Source: Mesorhizobium onobrychidis (GTDB taxonomy: Bacteria > Pseudomonadota > Alphaproteobacteria > Rhizobiales > Rhizobiaceae). Taken from it: a DNA stretch of 64,000 bases. The stretch spans positions 806,001 through 870,000 of the forward strand of contig NZ_CP062229.1 of NCBI RefSeq assembly GCF_024707545.1. Reading direction: 5' to 3'. The notes below the pieces were generated by a model. It saw only the letters and a program-made list of their open reading frames with translations. It was not told where the DNA came from and did no database searches. This document shows, piece by piece, positions 27,369 to 38,951 of this stretch. The translations under genes were made by a program, and so were the position numbers. How positions within the stretch are numbered: position 1 is the first letter of the stretch; each line of letters starts with the position of its first letter.

Positions 27369-29243
27369 ATGACCGATCACTATGATGTGGTTGTGGTGGG
27401 CGGCGGCCATGCTGGTTGCGAGGCGGCCAGCGCTGCCGCGCGCGCTGGCGCGAAAACGGCTTTGGTGACACTGCGCTTCGAGACGATCGGCGTCATGTCG
27501 TGCAATCCAGCGATCGGCGGGCTCGGCAAGGGGCATCTGGTTCGCGAGATCGACGCCATGGACGGGCTGATGGGGCGCGTCGCCGATGCGGCTGGCATCC
27601 AGTTCCGTTTGCTCAACCGCCGCAAGGGCCCGGCAGTTCGCGGGCCGCGCACGCAAGCGGACAGAAAACTCTATCGGCTCGCCATGCAAGCGGCGATTCG
27701 CGAACAGGCGGGTCTCGACGTGGTCGAGGGCGAGGTTCTGGATTTCGAAATCGCCAATGGGCGCCTAGCGGCGGTGCTGCTGGCGGATGGCCGCCGGCTT
27801 GCCTGCGGCGCTGTGGTGCTGACCACCGGCACCTTTCTGCGCGGGCTGATCCATATCGGCGAGAAGAAGATCGTTGCCGGCCGCATGAACGAGCAGGCCA
27901 GCCTCGGCCTGTCGGCGACGATGAGCCGTGCGGGTTTCAAGCTCGGACGGCTGAAGACCGGCACGCCGCCACGGCTGGACGGACGAACGATCGATTGGGC
28001 GTCGCTGGAGAGCCAGGCGGCGGATGACAATCCCGTGCCGTTCTCGCTGATGACCGACCGCATCGGCAATCCGCAGATCCTTTGCGGCATCACGCGAACA
28101 ACTGGAGCCACGCACGAGCTGATCCGCGCCAATCTGGGCCGTTCGGCGATGTATTCCGGCTCGATCGAAGGGGTGGGGCCGCGTTACTGCCCGTCGATCG
28201 AGGACAAGATCGTCAAGTTCGGCGACCGCGAAGGCCACCAGATTTTTCTGGAGCCGGAAGGGCTGGACGATGACACCGTATACCCGAACGGTATTTCGAC
28301 CTCGCTGCCCGAGGACGTGCAGCTCGACATTCTAAAAACCATTCCTGGGCTTGAGCGTGCCACCATGCTGCAGCCCGGCTATGCCATCGAATATGACCAT
28401 GTCGATCCGCGCGAACTCAAGCCGACGCTGGAAACCAAGCGGATCGCCGGTCTTTTCCTGGCCGGGCAGATCAACGGCACCACCGGTTACGAGGAGGCCG
28501 GGGCGCAAGGGCTGCTTGCTGGCCTCAACGCCGCGCGTCAGGCTTCGGCGCGCGACCAGATCGTGCTCAGTCGCACCGAGGCTTATATCGGGGTCATGGT
28601 CGACGACCTAACCAGCCGCGGTATCGCCGAACCTTACCGGATGTTCACCTCGCGGGCCGAGTTCCGGCTGTCGCTGCGGGCCGACAACGCCGATGAGCGG
28701 CTGACGCCGCTGGCGATAAAGCTCGGGATTGCCTCGCAGGAGCGGATGCAACGGTTTAGCGACGTCGTGCAGGACCTTGAAAAGGCGCGGGACCTTGCGC
28801 TTGGCACGACCATGACCCCCAACGAAGCGGCCCGCCATGGGCTCGAGATCAACAGGGACGGTGTGCGCCGGTCCGCCTATGAGTTGCTGGCCTATCCCGG
28901 TGTCGATGTCGCCTGGCTGGCCCGGATCGCTCCGCAGTTTGCAGCAATCGACACCAAGACGGCCGAGCGCCTCGAAACGGAAGCGAAATATTCGGTCTAT
29001 CTTGATCGCCAGCAAGCCGACGTCACGCAGATCAGGCGTGAGGAGAGCCGATTGATCCCGGCTTCACTCGACTTTGCTTCTGTTCCGGGGCTGTCCAACG
29101 AGCTGAAGCAAAAAATGCTGGCGCGCCAGCCGCGCTCGATTGCCGATGCGCAGCGTATGGAGGGCATGACGCCGGCTGCATTGGCCATCATTGTCGCGCA
29201 TGTCCGCAACGCCGAGGCTGCTGCGCGAAGGAATGTTGCGTGA
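27369..29243 (+). CDS. mnmG: tRNA uridine-5-carboxymethylaminomethyl modification enzyme MnmG (GidA)
   Basis: The protein has 624 residues, the usual length. The FAD-binding motif [20 protein letters not shown] is at the N-terminus. The signatures [15 protein letters not shown] and [17 protein letters not shown], plus a C-terminal helical domain that binds MnmE, are present. It works with MnmE on wobble uridines. The rsmG start overlaps its stop codon (GTGA), so the two are coupled. Confidence 0.97.
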   Translation: MTDHYDVVVVGGGHAGCEAASAAARAGAKTALVTLRFETIGVMSCNPAIGGLGKGHLVREIDAMDGLMGRVADAAGIQFRLLNRRKGPAVRGPRTQADRKLYRLAMQAAIREQAGLDVVEGEVLDFEIANGRLAAVLLADGRRLACGAVVLTTGTFLRGLIHIGEKKIVAGRMNEQASLGLSATMSRAGFKLGRLKTGTPPRLDGRTIDWASLESQAADDNPVPFSLMTDRIGNPQILCGITRTTGATHELIRANLGRSAMYSGSIEGVGPRYCPSIEDKIVKFGDREGHQIFLEPEGLDDDTVYPNGISTSLPEDVQLDILKTIPGLERATMLQPGYAIEYDHVDPRELKPTLETKRIAGLFLAGQINGTTGYEEAGAQGLLAGLNAARQASARDQIVLSRTEAYIGVMVDDLTSRGIAEPYRMFTSRAEFRLSLRADNADERLTPLAIKLGIASQERMQRFSDVVQDLEKARDLALGTTMTPNEAARHGLEINRDGVRRSAYELLAYPGVDVAWLARIAPQFAAIDTKTAERLETEAKYSVYLDRQQADVTQIRREESRLIPASLDFASVPGLSNELKQKMLARQPRSIADAQRMEGMTPAALAIIVAHVRNAEAAARRNVA

Positions 29244-29875
29244 GCGCTGCCTCATGGGCGAGCCTGCAAGAGGCTGCCGGTCCGGTTTCACGTGAAACAT
29301 TCGAACGGCTGGTAGAGTTCGAGACGGTCTTTCAGAAATGGAACCGCCGGATAAACCTGGCGGCGCAGTCGACGCAGGACGATGTCTGGCGCCGCCACAT
29401 CCTCGACAGCGCCCAGCTGGCGCGAATCAAACCAGACACGAAGCGCTGGGTCGATCTCGGCTCTGGCGGCGGTTTTCCCGGCCTTGTGCTTGCGTTCCTG
29501 CTTGCCGAGCGCGACGGCGCCAGCATCGATCTGGTTGAAAGCAATCGGAAAAAAGCATCGTTCCTGCAAGCGGTCGTCGGCCAATTCAACCTGCCCGCCA
29601 GGGTCGTCGCGCGTCGCATCGACGACGCCTATCCGTTTGTTTCAACACCTCAAATCGTCACTGCCAGAGCGCTGGCGTCGCTTCCGGTCTTGCTCGAACT
29701 GTCGGCGCCGTGGCTGACGGCCGGCGCGCGCGGCCTGTTCCACAAAGGCCGGGATTACCGTACTGAGGTGGCAGAAAGCGCTCAACGATGGTCATTCGAT
29801 CTGGTAGAACATGCTAGCGCGACCGACGTTCAGGGCGTCATCCTCGAACTGTCTGATTTGCGCCAACTGACTTAG
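29240..29875 (+). CDS. rsmG: 16S rRNA (guanine-N7)-methyltransferase RsmG (GidB)
   Basis: The protein has 211 residues from a GTG that overlaps the mnmG stop. The SAM-binding motif [16 protein letters not shown] (residues of about 70-85), the acidic residue in [12 protein letters not shown] and the VTARALASL motif are typical. It methylates G527 of 16S rRNA; loss gives low-level streptomycin resistance in other bacteria. A parS-like site is embedded in codons 15-20. Confidence 0.95.
   Translation: MSAASWASLQEAAGPVSRETFERLVEFETVFQKWNRRINLAAQSTQDDVWRRHILDSAQLARIKPDTKRWVDLGSGGGFPGLVLAFLLAERDGASIDLVESNRKKASFLQAVVGQFNLPARVVARRIDDAYPFVSTPQIVTARALASLPVLLELSAPWLTAGARGLFHKGRDYRTEVAESAQRWSFDLVEHASATDVQGVILELSDLRQLT
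29284..29299. promoter_or_regulatory. parS-like site 4, inside rsmG
   Basis: GGTTTCACGTGAAACA has one mismatch, at the first base, to the ParB consensus. It lies within the rsmG coding region, where it encodes part of the segment VSRETFERL. Confidence 0.85.
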
Positions 29876-29890
29876 ATCGGCGACCTCGGA

Positions 29891-30712
<822 letters not shown>

Positions 30713-30768
30713 TGCAGTCGCCCAAAACTGGTAACTGGTATCGGGATAACGACATGCAGAAGCTGATT
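30713..30768. repeat. Family D palindrome between parA and parB
   Basis: TGCAGTCGCCCAAAA at the left and GGGATAACGACATGCA at the right match, inverted, the ends of the palindrome at 40104-40152 (TGCATGTCGTTATCCC...TTTTGGGCGACATGCA). The centre has diverged. It lies in the 82-bp parA-parB gap. Confidence 0.75.
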
Positions 30769-30794
30769 CGATACCGAAACGATCTGGACAGACG

Positions 30795-31679
30795 ATGAGC
30801 GAAGACCTTTCAAGAAAAAGACTGGGGCGGGGGCTGGCGGCGCTGATCGGCGAAATCGATCGTCCGGCAGCGCCGGAAAAGCAGAGCATGAATGCCGACG
30901 GCAAGGTTCCGATCGAGTTCCTGAGCCCGAACCCAAAGAATCCGCGCCGGCATTTTGGCGACGCCGACCTGACCGATCTTGCCCAGTCGATCCGTGAACA
31001 TGGCGTGGTGCAGCCGGTGGTGGCACGGCCGTCGCCGACCCAGCCCGGCCGCTACGAGATCATCGCCGGCGAGCGGCGCTGGCGCGCGGCGCAGCGCGCC
31101 GGGCTGACCGAGATCCCGATCATCGTGCGCGATGTCAACGATCGCACCGCGCTCGAACTGGCGATCATCGAAAACGTCCAGCGCACCGACCTCAACCCGG
31201 TCGAGGAGGCGATGGGCTACCAGCAGCTGATCGACGATCACGGCTACACCCAGGCCGATCTCGGCCAGGTGATCGGCAAGAGCCGCAGCCACGTCGCCAA
31301 CACGCTCAGGCTGCTGAAGCTGCCGGACGTGATTCGCGACATGCTGGTCGATGGCGCGCTGTCGGCCGGCCACGCCCGCACATTGGTGACGGCGCAGGAT
31401 CCGGCGGGCCTGGCCAAGCGGATCGTCGAGGACGGGCTTTCGGTGCGCCAGGCCGAAGCGCTGGCGCAGATGCCGACCGGCGCTCCAACGGCAAAGCGAC
31501 AGACTGCAGCACCGGCACAGAAGGATGCCGATACGCTGGCGCTGGAAAAGCTGATGACCGGCACGATCGGCATGATCGTCACGATCGAGCACAAGGAACG
31601 CGGCGGCGTGATCAGCGTCGCTTACCGGACGCTGGAGCAGCTCGACGAGCTTTGCCGGCGGTTGAAGCAGGAGCGGTAG
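30795..31679 (+). CDS. parB: Chromosome partitioning protein ParB
   Basis: The protein has 294 residues. The N-terminal ParB/Srx domain has the CTP-binding motif region IIAGERRWRAAQRAGL. A central helix-turn-helix for parS binding (YTQADLGQVIGKSRSHVANTLRLL) follows, and the C-terminal dimerisation domain closes the protein (GVISVAYRTLEQLDELCRRL). It loads on parS and slides as a CTP-dependent clamp. Candidate sites are within 4 kb upstream. Confidence 0.96.
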   Translation: MSEDLSRKRLGRGLAALIGEIDRPAAPEKQSMNADGKVPIEFLSPNPKNPRRHFGDADLTDLAQSIREHGVVQPVVARPSPTQPGRYEIIAGERRWRAAQRAGLTEIPIIVRDVNDRTALELAIIENVQRTDLNPVEEAMGYQQLIDDHGYTQADLGQVIGKSRSHVANTLRLLKLPDVIRDMLVDGALSAGHARTLVTAQDPAGLAKRIVEDGLSVRQAEALAQMPTGAPTAKRQTAAPAQKDADTLALEKLMTGTIGMIVTIEHKERGGVISVAYRTLEQLDELCRRLKQER

Positions 31680-31837
31680 GTGCTTGAGGCACTCATGTTT
31701 TTAGCCGGCAAATGATCTTCTGGTTTAGGATTAAGCACGGCCTAGGCGGACATCCTCGTCCTGGAAACACAACGAAGCCTGGCGATTGCCAGCCCTTCCT
31801 TTTTTCAGCGCTGGTGATGGCGAAATCGCCGAGGCTG

Positions 31838-31989
31838 CTGATCTCCCCTTGAGCGGGAGATGGCCGGCAGGCCCAGAAAGGGTCGCCTAGCATCGAGCGC
31901 CGGCGCCTTGCGGAAGAAGAAGATGTCGGCGTTCCACGCGTTGCGACCCCCTCTGTCGCCTTCGGCGACATCTCCCCTCAGGGGAGATC
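31838..31989. repeat. Palindromic intergenic repeat, family A copy 4 (diverged)
   Basis: The left arm GATCTCCCCTTGAGCGGGAG and the right arm CATCTCCCCTCAGGGGAGATC match the family A stems. The right inner hairpin is GTCGCCTTCGGCGAC in place of the GTCC-TGCC-GGAC form. It separates the convergent parB and holA. Confidence 0.75.
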
Positions 31990-33034
31990 AGGTGCGCTGC
32001 GCCAGTCGGGCGCTTTCCACAGCAATGCCTAGCAGGGCCTGCCGTGCCAGCGCGACCGAGAGGTCAGGCCGCCGGCGGGTCTGCAGGACCGCAGTCTGAA
32101 GTCTGGTCAAAGCGCGGCCAAGCGCCTCGTTGTTCCAGCGTTCGAGCGCCTTCTCGACCAGCTTTCGCCTGGCGAAAAACACCGGCGGGCGCGCCGTGGC
32201 GACGACCGAAGCGGCGTTGCGGCCGCCGGTGTCCATCAGGCCGCGCATCGCCTGGATCGCCTGCAGCTGCCGCATCGCCGACGAAAGCACCAGAAAAGCC
32301 TGGCCGCCGGATTGGCAATGGCGGGTGAAGGCCATGTCGAAGTCGCCGACCTTGCCTTCGAGCAAGGCGTCGACGGCGTCGTCGAAGGAGAGACCGGAAA
32401 CGTCGCCCGATGTCGCCTTGACGTCGTCGAGGCCGATTTCGGTCTGGCCGTGGGCATAAAGCACCAGCTTTTCGATCTCGCCGCGGGAGGCCAGCCGGTC
32501 ACCACCGAGGTTACGGCGCAGCGCCTGACGGGCCTCCAGCGTCATCGACATGCCGGCCTTGCGCAATTCGTCGTCGATGACCGTATCGATGTCCCGGGCC
32601 TCGTCGGCGTAGCACGGCAAGGCCATGGCAATGTCTGCCGCCTCGACGATGGAACGCAACCCGACGCCTTTCTTCAGGTCGCCGGCCTCGATCAGGATGA
32701 TGGCGTCACGCGGCGGCTCTGATGTCAGCGCCTTGACGTCATCGGCAAGCGCCTTCTGGCCGGAGGCATTGCGCACCCAGAGCAGGCGCCGGTCCGAAAA
32801 CATCGGCACGGTGCGCGCCTCGTCGAGCAGGCGGCCCTCGTCGCGGTCTACTTCCGAACCGTCCAGCCTGACCACCGAGAACGGATCGTCGAGCGGCAGG
32901 CCGGTTTTGCCGGCAAAGGCCCGTGCTCGCTCGGCGACGAGCCCGCGATCGGGACCGTAAAGCAGGACGATCGAGATGCGCGGGTCCGGCCGCGCCAACC
33001 ACGCATCGACTTCGTAACCCTTCTTCTGTGCCAT
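31988..33034 (-). CDS. holA: DNA polymerase III delta subunit
   Basis: The protein has 348 residues. The clamp-loader delta architecture is visible: an N-terminal AAA+-like domain lacking a functional P-loop (ISIVLLYGPDRGLVAERARAF), the LPLDDPFSVVRLDGSEV segment, and helical C-terminal domains (SFDDAVDALLEGK, AFLVLSSAMRQLQAIQAM). It opens the beta clamp. In many alphaproteobacteria lptE and leuS lie next to holA. Here the next gene upstream is on the other strand and belongs to the bkd operon, so synteny ends at this point. Confidence 0.9.
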   Translation of the reverse strand: MAQKKGYEVDAWLARPDPRISIVLLYGPDRGLVAERARAFAGKTGLPLDDPFSVVRLDGSEVDRDEGRLLDEARTVPMFSDRRLLWVRNASGQKALADDVKALTSEPPRDAIILIEAGDLKKGVGLRSIVEAADIAMALPCYADEARDIDTVIDDELRKAGMSMTLEARQALRRNLGGDRLASRGEIEKLVLYAHGQTEIGLDDVKATSGDVSGLSFDDAVDALLEGKVGDFDMAFTRHCQSGGQAFLVLSSAMRQLQAIQAMRGLMDTGGRNAASVVATARPPVFFARRKLVEKALERWNNEALGRALTRLQTAVLQTRRRPDLSVALARQALLGIAVESARLAQRT

Positions 33035-33086
33035 GGGTTCTGGTTAGCATGATGCGGGTGCGGGGTGAACGGTGCCGCTCCTCCTT

Positions 33087-33228
33087 CCTTCTCCCCTTGT
33101 GGGAGAAAGTGGATTGGCGCGCAGCGCCAAGATAGAAGAGGGGTGTTGGACGGAGTGCTGCCCTTGCCAAGCTGGAACACCCCTCATCCGTCGCCTTCGG
33201 CGACACCTTCTCCCACAAGGGGAGAAGG
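33087..33228. repeat. Palindromic intergenic repeat, family B copy 4
   Basis: This is a forward copy with the alternative GTCGCCTTCGGCGAC hairpin (33190-33204) in place of CCGAGCTTCGCTCGG. It lies in the divergent holA-bkdA1 gap, whose remaining part (33229-33465) should contain the bkd promoter but shows no element I can name. Confidence 0.9.
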
Positions 33229-33390
33229 AAAGGGGCGCCGCGCGAGGCCTCAATGCGACGCATTGTCTTATCTGGCGGGAAACCCGGCGCAATCATGCGC
33301 CAAATTGCGCGTGGCGGCGGAAGATCGACAAGAAATTTCGCCGACATATCTTCATCTTGGCTAGTGCTGGCCGGCGCGTCGCCGGCCTGA

Positions 33391-34698
<1,308 letters not shown>

Positions 34699-34700
34699 CC

Positions 34701-35714
34701 ATGCCAAGGCGGACTATGATCGAAGCGATCCGCGAAGCCATGGACGTGTCGATGGCACGCGACGAACGCGTCATCGTGTTCGGCGAGGATGTCGGCTTTT
34801 TCGGCGGCGTTTTCCGCTGCACGCAAGGTCTACAGGCGAAGTACGGCAAAAGCCGCTGCTTCGATACGCCGATCAGCGAATCCGGTATCGTCGGCTCGGC
34901 TATCGGCATGGCCGCCTACGGCCTGAAACCTTGCGTCGAGGTGCAGTTTGCCGACTATGTCTATCCGGCCTATGACCAGATCGTCTCGGAGGCGGCGCGG
35001 CTGCGCTACCGCTCGAACGGCGATTTCACCTGTCCGATCGTGGTCAGGATGCCGACCGGCGGCGGCATTTTTGGCGGCCAGACCCACAGCCAGAGCCCGG
35101 AGGCTCTATTCACCCATGTCTCCGGCCTGAAGGTCGTCGTGCCGTCCAACCCGCATGACGCCAAGGGCCTTTTGATCGCGGCGATAGAGGATCCCGACCC
35201 GGTGATCTTCCTGGAGCCGAAGCGGCTCTACAACGGCCCGTTCGACGGCCATCACGAGCGCCCGGTGACGCCGTGGTCGAAGCATGAGCTCGGCGAGGTC
35301 GCGGACGGGCATTACACGGTCCCGCTCGGCAAGGCGGTGATCCGCCGGCCGGGTGCCGATGTCACCGTGCTTGCCTATGGCACGATGGTCTATGTCGCGC
35401 AGGCGGCGGCGGAGGAGACCGGCATCGACGCCGAGATCATCGATCTGAGAACGCTGCTGCCGCTCGATCTCGAGACGATCGTCGGCTCGGTGAAAAAGAC
35501 GGGCCGCTGCGTGGTCGTGCACGAGGCGACGCTGACATCCGGGTTCGGTGCCGAACTTTCGGCGCTGGTACAGGAGAACTGCTTCTATCATCTGGAAGCG
35601 CCGGTGGCGCGGGTCGCCGGCTGGGACACGCCCTATCCGCACGCGCAGGAGTGGGACTATTTTCCCGGTCCGGCCAGGCTCGGCCGCGCGCTCGTCGAAA
35701 CGATGGAGGCCTAA
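34701..35714 (+). CDS. bkdA2: Branched-chain 2-oxo acid dehydrogenase E1 beta subunit
   Basis: The protein has 337 residues. The transketolase pyrimidine-binding domain has the motifs VFGEDVGFFGGVF, CFDTPISESGIVGSAIGMAA and MPTGGGIFGGQTHSQSPE. The C-terminal transketolase domain has LRTLLPLDLETI and VVHEATLTSGFGAE. It forms the alpha2beta2 E1 with bkdA1. The spacing to bkdA1 and bkdB (2 bp each side) shows a tight operon. Confidence 0.95.
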   Translation: MPRRTMIEAIREAMDVSMARDERVIVFGEDVGFFGGVFRCTQGLQAKYGKSRCFDTPISESGIVGSAIGMAAYGLKPCVEVQFADYVYPAYDQIVSEAARLRYRSNGDFTCPIVVRMPTGGGIFGGQTHSQSPEALFTHVSGLKVVVPSNPHDAKGLLIAAIEDPDPVIFLEPKRLYNGPFDGHHERPVTPWSKHELGEVADGHYTVPLGKAVIRRPGADVTVLAYGTMVYVAQAAAEETGIDAEIIDLRTLLPLDLETIVGSVKKTGRCVVVHEATLTSGFGAELSALVQENCFYHLEAPVARVAGWDTPYPHAQEWDYFPGPARLGRALVETMEA

Positions 35715-35716
35715 CG

Positions 35717-37102
35717 ATGGGCGAATATGTGATCAAGCTGCCCGATGTCGGCGAAGGCGTCGCCGAGGCCGAGCTCGTCGAATGGCAGGTCAAGGTCGGC
35801 GATCTCGTGCGCGAGGACGCGGTGCTGGCCGCAGTCATGACCGACAAGGCGACGGTCGAGATTCCTTCGCCGGTCGACGGCGAAATCGTCTGGCTGGGTG
35901 CGGAGATCGGCGACACGGTGGCGATCGGCTCGCCCATTGTACGCTTGAAAGTGGCCGGCGAGGGCAATGTGAAGGCAGGTGCGGAGTCGTCGGGAGGTGA
36001 GGCGAAAGCTACCGGCGCTACCCCCACCCCTAGCCCCTCCCCACAAGGGGGAGGGGGACGCGCTTCGGCTCCCAAGGCTGATGCCAAACCAGCGCCACCT
36101 TCGGGAAGCGCGTCCGTGCGTGGAAGTGAAATGGCGACGGAATCCCCCTCCCCTTTGTGGGGAGGGGTTAGGGGTGGGGGTACCCTTTCTCCCCGTTCGG
36201 CTTTATCCGCCGCTCCTCGTCCCGAAGGCGAAAAGCCGCTGGCGTCGCCGGCCATCCGCCTCAGGGCAAAAGAGGCTGGCGTCGACCTTCGGCAGGTAGC
36301 GGGCAGCGGCCCGGCCGGACGCATCCGACATGAGGACATCGACGCCTTCCTGGCTAGCGGACCACAACTTGCGAAGGTCTCCGGCCTCGCCCGCAACGAG
36401 GCCGTCGAAGACATTAAGATCATCGGGCTCAGGCGCAAGATCGCCGAGAAGATGGCGCTGGCCAAGTCGCGTATCCCGCACATCACCTATGTCGAGGAGA
36501 TCGATGTCACTGCGCTCGAGGAATTGCGCGCGGCGCTCAACAAGGAGAAGCGCGCGGGTGCGGAGAGGTCGAAGCTGACGCTGCTGCCGTTCCTGATGCG
36601 GGCGATGGTCAAGGCGATTACCGACCAGCCCAATATCAACGCGCTGTTCGACGACGAGGCCGGCATCGTCCACCAGCATGGCGGCGTTCATATCGGCATC
36701 GCCGCGCAGACGCCTTCGGGGCTGGTTGTGCCGGTGGTCAAGCACGCCGAGGCGCGCGACATCTGGGACTGCGCCGCCGAGCTCAACCGGCTTGCTGAGG
36801 CGGCCAGATCAGGCACGGCGACGCGCGACGAGCTCTCGGGGTCGACCATCACCATCACCTCGCTCGGTGCCATGGGCGGTGTGGCGACGACGCCGGTGAT
36901 CAACCATCCGGAAGTGGCAATCCTCGGCGTCAACAAGATGATGGTGCGGCCGGTATGGGACGGCACCCAGTTCATCCCGCGCAAGATGATGAACCTGTCC
37001 TCCAGCTTCGACCACCGCGTCATCGACGGCTGGGATGCCGCAGTGTTTATTCAACGGATCAAGATGCTGCTGGAGACCCCGGCGCTGATTTTTGTGGATT
37101 GA
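35717..37102 (+). CDS. bkdB: Branched-chain 2-oxo acid dehydrogenase E2 (lipoamide acyltransferase)
   Basis: The protein has 461 residues. The lipoyl domain (residues 1-80) has the lipoylated lysine K44 in MTDKATVEIP. The E1/E3-binding domain is at about 176-213 (SPAIRLRAKEAGVDL...GRIRHEDIDAFLA). The catalytic domain is at about 230-461 with the active-site motif DHRVIDG (H433, D437). Oddly, a 160-bp palindromic repeat (36021-36180) lies in frame in the linker between the first two domains. It encodes residues of about 102-155, a low-complexity Pro/Gly/Ser stretch. The linker is normally flexible, so the insertion is probably tolerated. Confidence 0.95.
   Translation: MGEYVIKLPDVGEGVAEAELVEWQVKVGDLVREDAVLAAVMTDKATVEIPSPVDGEIVWLGAEIGDTVAIGSPIVRLKVAGEGNVKAGAESSGGEAKATGATPTPSPSPQGGGGRASAPKADAKPAPPSGSASVRGSEMATESPSPLWGGVRGGGTLSPRSALSAAPRPEGEKPLASPAIRLRAKEAGVDLRQVAGSGPAGRIRHEDIDAFLASGPQLAKVSGLARNEAVEDIKIIGLRRKIAEKMALAKSRIPHITYVEEIDVTALEELRAALNKEKRAGAERSKLTLLPFLMRAMVKAITDQPNINALFDDEAGIVHQHGGVHIGIAAQTPSGLVVPVVKHAEARDIWDCAAELNRLAEAARSGTATRDELSGSTITITSLGAMGGVATTPVINHPEVAILGVNKMMVRPVWDGTQFIPRKMMNLSSSFDHRVIDGWDAAVFIQRIKMLLETPALIFVD
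36021..36180. repeat. Family C palindromic element inserted in frame within bkdB
   Basis: The left arm CCCCCACCCCTAGCCCCTCC (36021-36040, continuing CCACAAGGGGGAGGGGG) is the near-exact inverse of the right arm ending GTTAGGGGTGGGGG at 36180. It contains no stop in the bkdB frame. Its sequence resembles the CTCCCC...GGGGAG style of the intergenic repeats but is a distinct family, and this is the only copy in the window. Confidence 0.88.
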
Positions 37103-37183
37103 GGTAATGAGGTCAAAGCGCGCGCCCACCCGGATTGAGTCGAATTGCAGAGGGCAGTTAGGGGCGCCGGGACGCTGGCTCCC

Positions 37184-37325
37184 CCTTCTCCCCTTGTGGG
37201 AGAAGATGTCGCCGAATGCGACGGATGAGGGGTTCTCCAATTCGGCACCGACAGCACTCCGTCCAACACCCCTCATCCGTCTCGGCGCTACGCGCCGATC
37301 CACCTTCTCCCACAAGGGGAGAAGG
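37184..37325. repeat. Palindromic intergenic repeat, family B copy 5
   Basis: This is an inverse copy with a GTCGCATTCGGCGAC-type hairpin (one mismatch in the stem). It lies inside the bkd operon, between bkdB and lpdA. Confidence 0.9.
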
Positions 37326-37381
37326 AAAGGCGCGCAGTGGCCGGATCAGGAGGCAATCATCCCCGAAAGGATGCAGCTGAC

Positions 37382-38779
37382 ATGAAGGAAATATCCTGCA
37401 AGCTGCTCGTCATCGGCGCCGGTCCTGGCGGCTATGTCTGTGCCATCCGCGCCGGCCAGCTCGGCATCGACACGGTTATCGTCGAGTTCGGCAAGCCGGG
37501 CGGCACCTGCCTCAATGTCGGCTGCATTCCGTCCAAGGCGCTGATCCATGCGGCCGAGGAGTTCGAGAAAATCTCGCACATGGCCGGCGGCAAGAGCCCG
37601 CTTGGCATTTCAATCGCAATACCATCCATTGATCTCGAAACGACCATCGCATGGAAGGACGGCATTGTTAGCCGGCTGAACAGCGGCGTTGCCAGCCTGC
37701 TCAAGAAGGCCGGGGTCAAGACCGTGCATGGCTGGGCGAAATTCCGTGACGGCAAGACTGTCGAGGTCGAGACCGAGACCGGCACACAGGTCGTCCGCGC
37801 CGAGACGGTGGTGATCGCCACCGGCTCGGCGTCGGTCGAGCTGCCGTCACTGCCGTTCGGTGGGCCGGTGATCTCGTCCACCGAAGCGCTGGGGCTGAGC
37901 GAAGTGCCGGAAAGGCTTGCCGTCGTCGGTGGCGGCTATATCGGGCTGGAGCTCGGCATCGCCTTCGCCAAGATGGGCGCCAAGGTGACCGTGGTCGAGG
38001 CTTTGCCGCGCGTACTGGCGCAATATGATGCCGAACTGATCCGGCCGGTGGTGAAGCGGCTCACTGAGCTCGGTATCGAAGTGCTCGTGAATGCCAAGGC
38101 CAAGGGGCTGTCGACCAAGCGCGATGCGCTGCTGGTCGAGACGGCCACCGGCAAGAATGGCAAGATCGTTGCCGACAGGATTCTGATCACCGTCGGGCGC
38201 AAGCCGGTGATCGAAGACTGGGGGCTGGAGCAGATCGACCTCGACATGGCGGGAAAATTCATCCGCATCGACGACCAGTGCCGCACCTCGATGCGCGGCA
38301 TCTTTGCCATTGGCGACGTCACCGGCGAGCCGATGCTGGCGCACCGGGCGATGGCGCAAGGCGAAATGGTCGCCGAGATCGTCGCCGGCCACAAGCGCAG
38401 CTGGGACAAGCGCTGCATTCCCGCCATCTGCTTCACCGATCCGGAGCTGGTCACTGCAGGCCTTTCGCCGGAGGAGGCAAAGGGGCTCGGTGGTGAGATC
38501 AAGGTCGGGCTGTTTCCGTTTGCCGCCAATGGCCGGGCAATGACCAAAATGGGTGAAGATGGATTTGTCCGGGTCGTTGCCCGCGCGGACAACCATCTGG
38601 TGCTCGGCATCCAGGCGGTCGGCCAGGGCGTGTCGGAACTGTCGACGGCGTTCGGCCTGGCGCTGGAGATGGGCGCGCGGCTGGAGGACATCGCCGGCAC
38701 CATCCATGCACATCCGACACAAGGCGAGGGTTTTCAGGAAGCCGCGCTGAAGGCGCTTGGGCACGCGCTGCATGTTTGA
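37382..38779 (+). CDS. lpdA: Dihydrolipoyl dehydrogenase (E3)
   Basis: The protein has 465 residues from the ATG at 37382. The N-terminal FAD motif is [19 protein letters not shown]. The redox-active disulfide is in [17 protein letters not shown], with the NAD motif [16 protein letters not shown] and the C-terminal catalytic histidine in [13 protein letters not shown]. It reoxidises the E2 lipoyl group. A 280-bp gap holding a family B repeat separates it from bkdB, so its expression may differ from the first three genes. Confidence 0.95.
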   Translation: MKEISCKLLVIGAGPGGYVCAIRAGQLGIDTVIVEFGKPGGTCLNVGCIPSKALIHAAEEFEKISHMAGGKSPLGISIAIPSIDLETTIAWKDGIVSRLNSGVASLLKKAGVKTVHGWAKFRDGKTVEVETETGTQVVRAETVVIATGSASVELPSLPFGGPVISSTEALGLSEVPERLAVVGGGYIGLELGIAFAKMGAKVTVVEALPRVLAQYDAELIRPVVKRLTELGIEVLVNAKAKGLSTKRDALLVETATGKNGKIVADRILITVGRKPVIEDWGLEQIDLDMAGKFIRIDDQCRTSMRGIFAIGDVTGEPMLAHRAMAQGEMVAEIVAGHKRSWDKRCIPAICFTDPELVTAGLSPEEAKGLGGEIKVGLFPFAANGRAMTKMGEDGFVRVVARADNHLVLGIQAVGQGVSELSTAFGLALEMGARLEDIAGTIHAHPTQGEGFQEAALKALGHALHV

Positions 38780-38798
38780 GGGCTGCTAGCGCGATCTT

Positions 38799-38939
38799 CC
38801 TTCTCCCCTTGTGGGAGAAGGTGTCGCCGAAGGCGACGGATGAGGGGTGTTCCAGCTTGGCACCGCGCCGCTCCGGGCAGCACCCCTCAACCGTCTTGGC
38901 GCTTCGCGCCAATCCACCTTCTCCCACAAGGGGAGAAGG
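38799..38939. repeat. Palindromic intergenic repeat, family B copy 6
   Basis: This is an inverse copy with the GTCGCCTTCGGCGAC hairpin. It lies between convergent lpdA and the saccharopine dehydrogenase-like gene, where it could act as a bidirectional transcript end. Confidence 0.9.
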
Positions 38940-38951
38940 AAAGAGGCTCGA

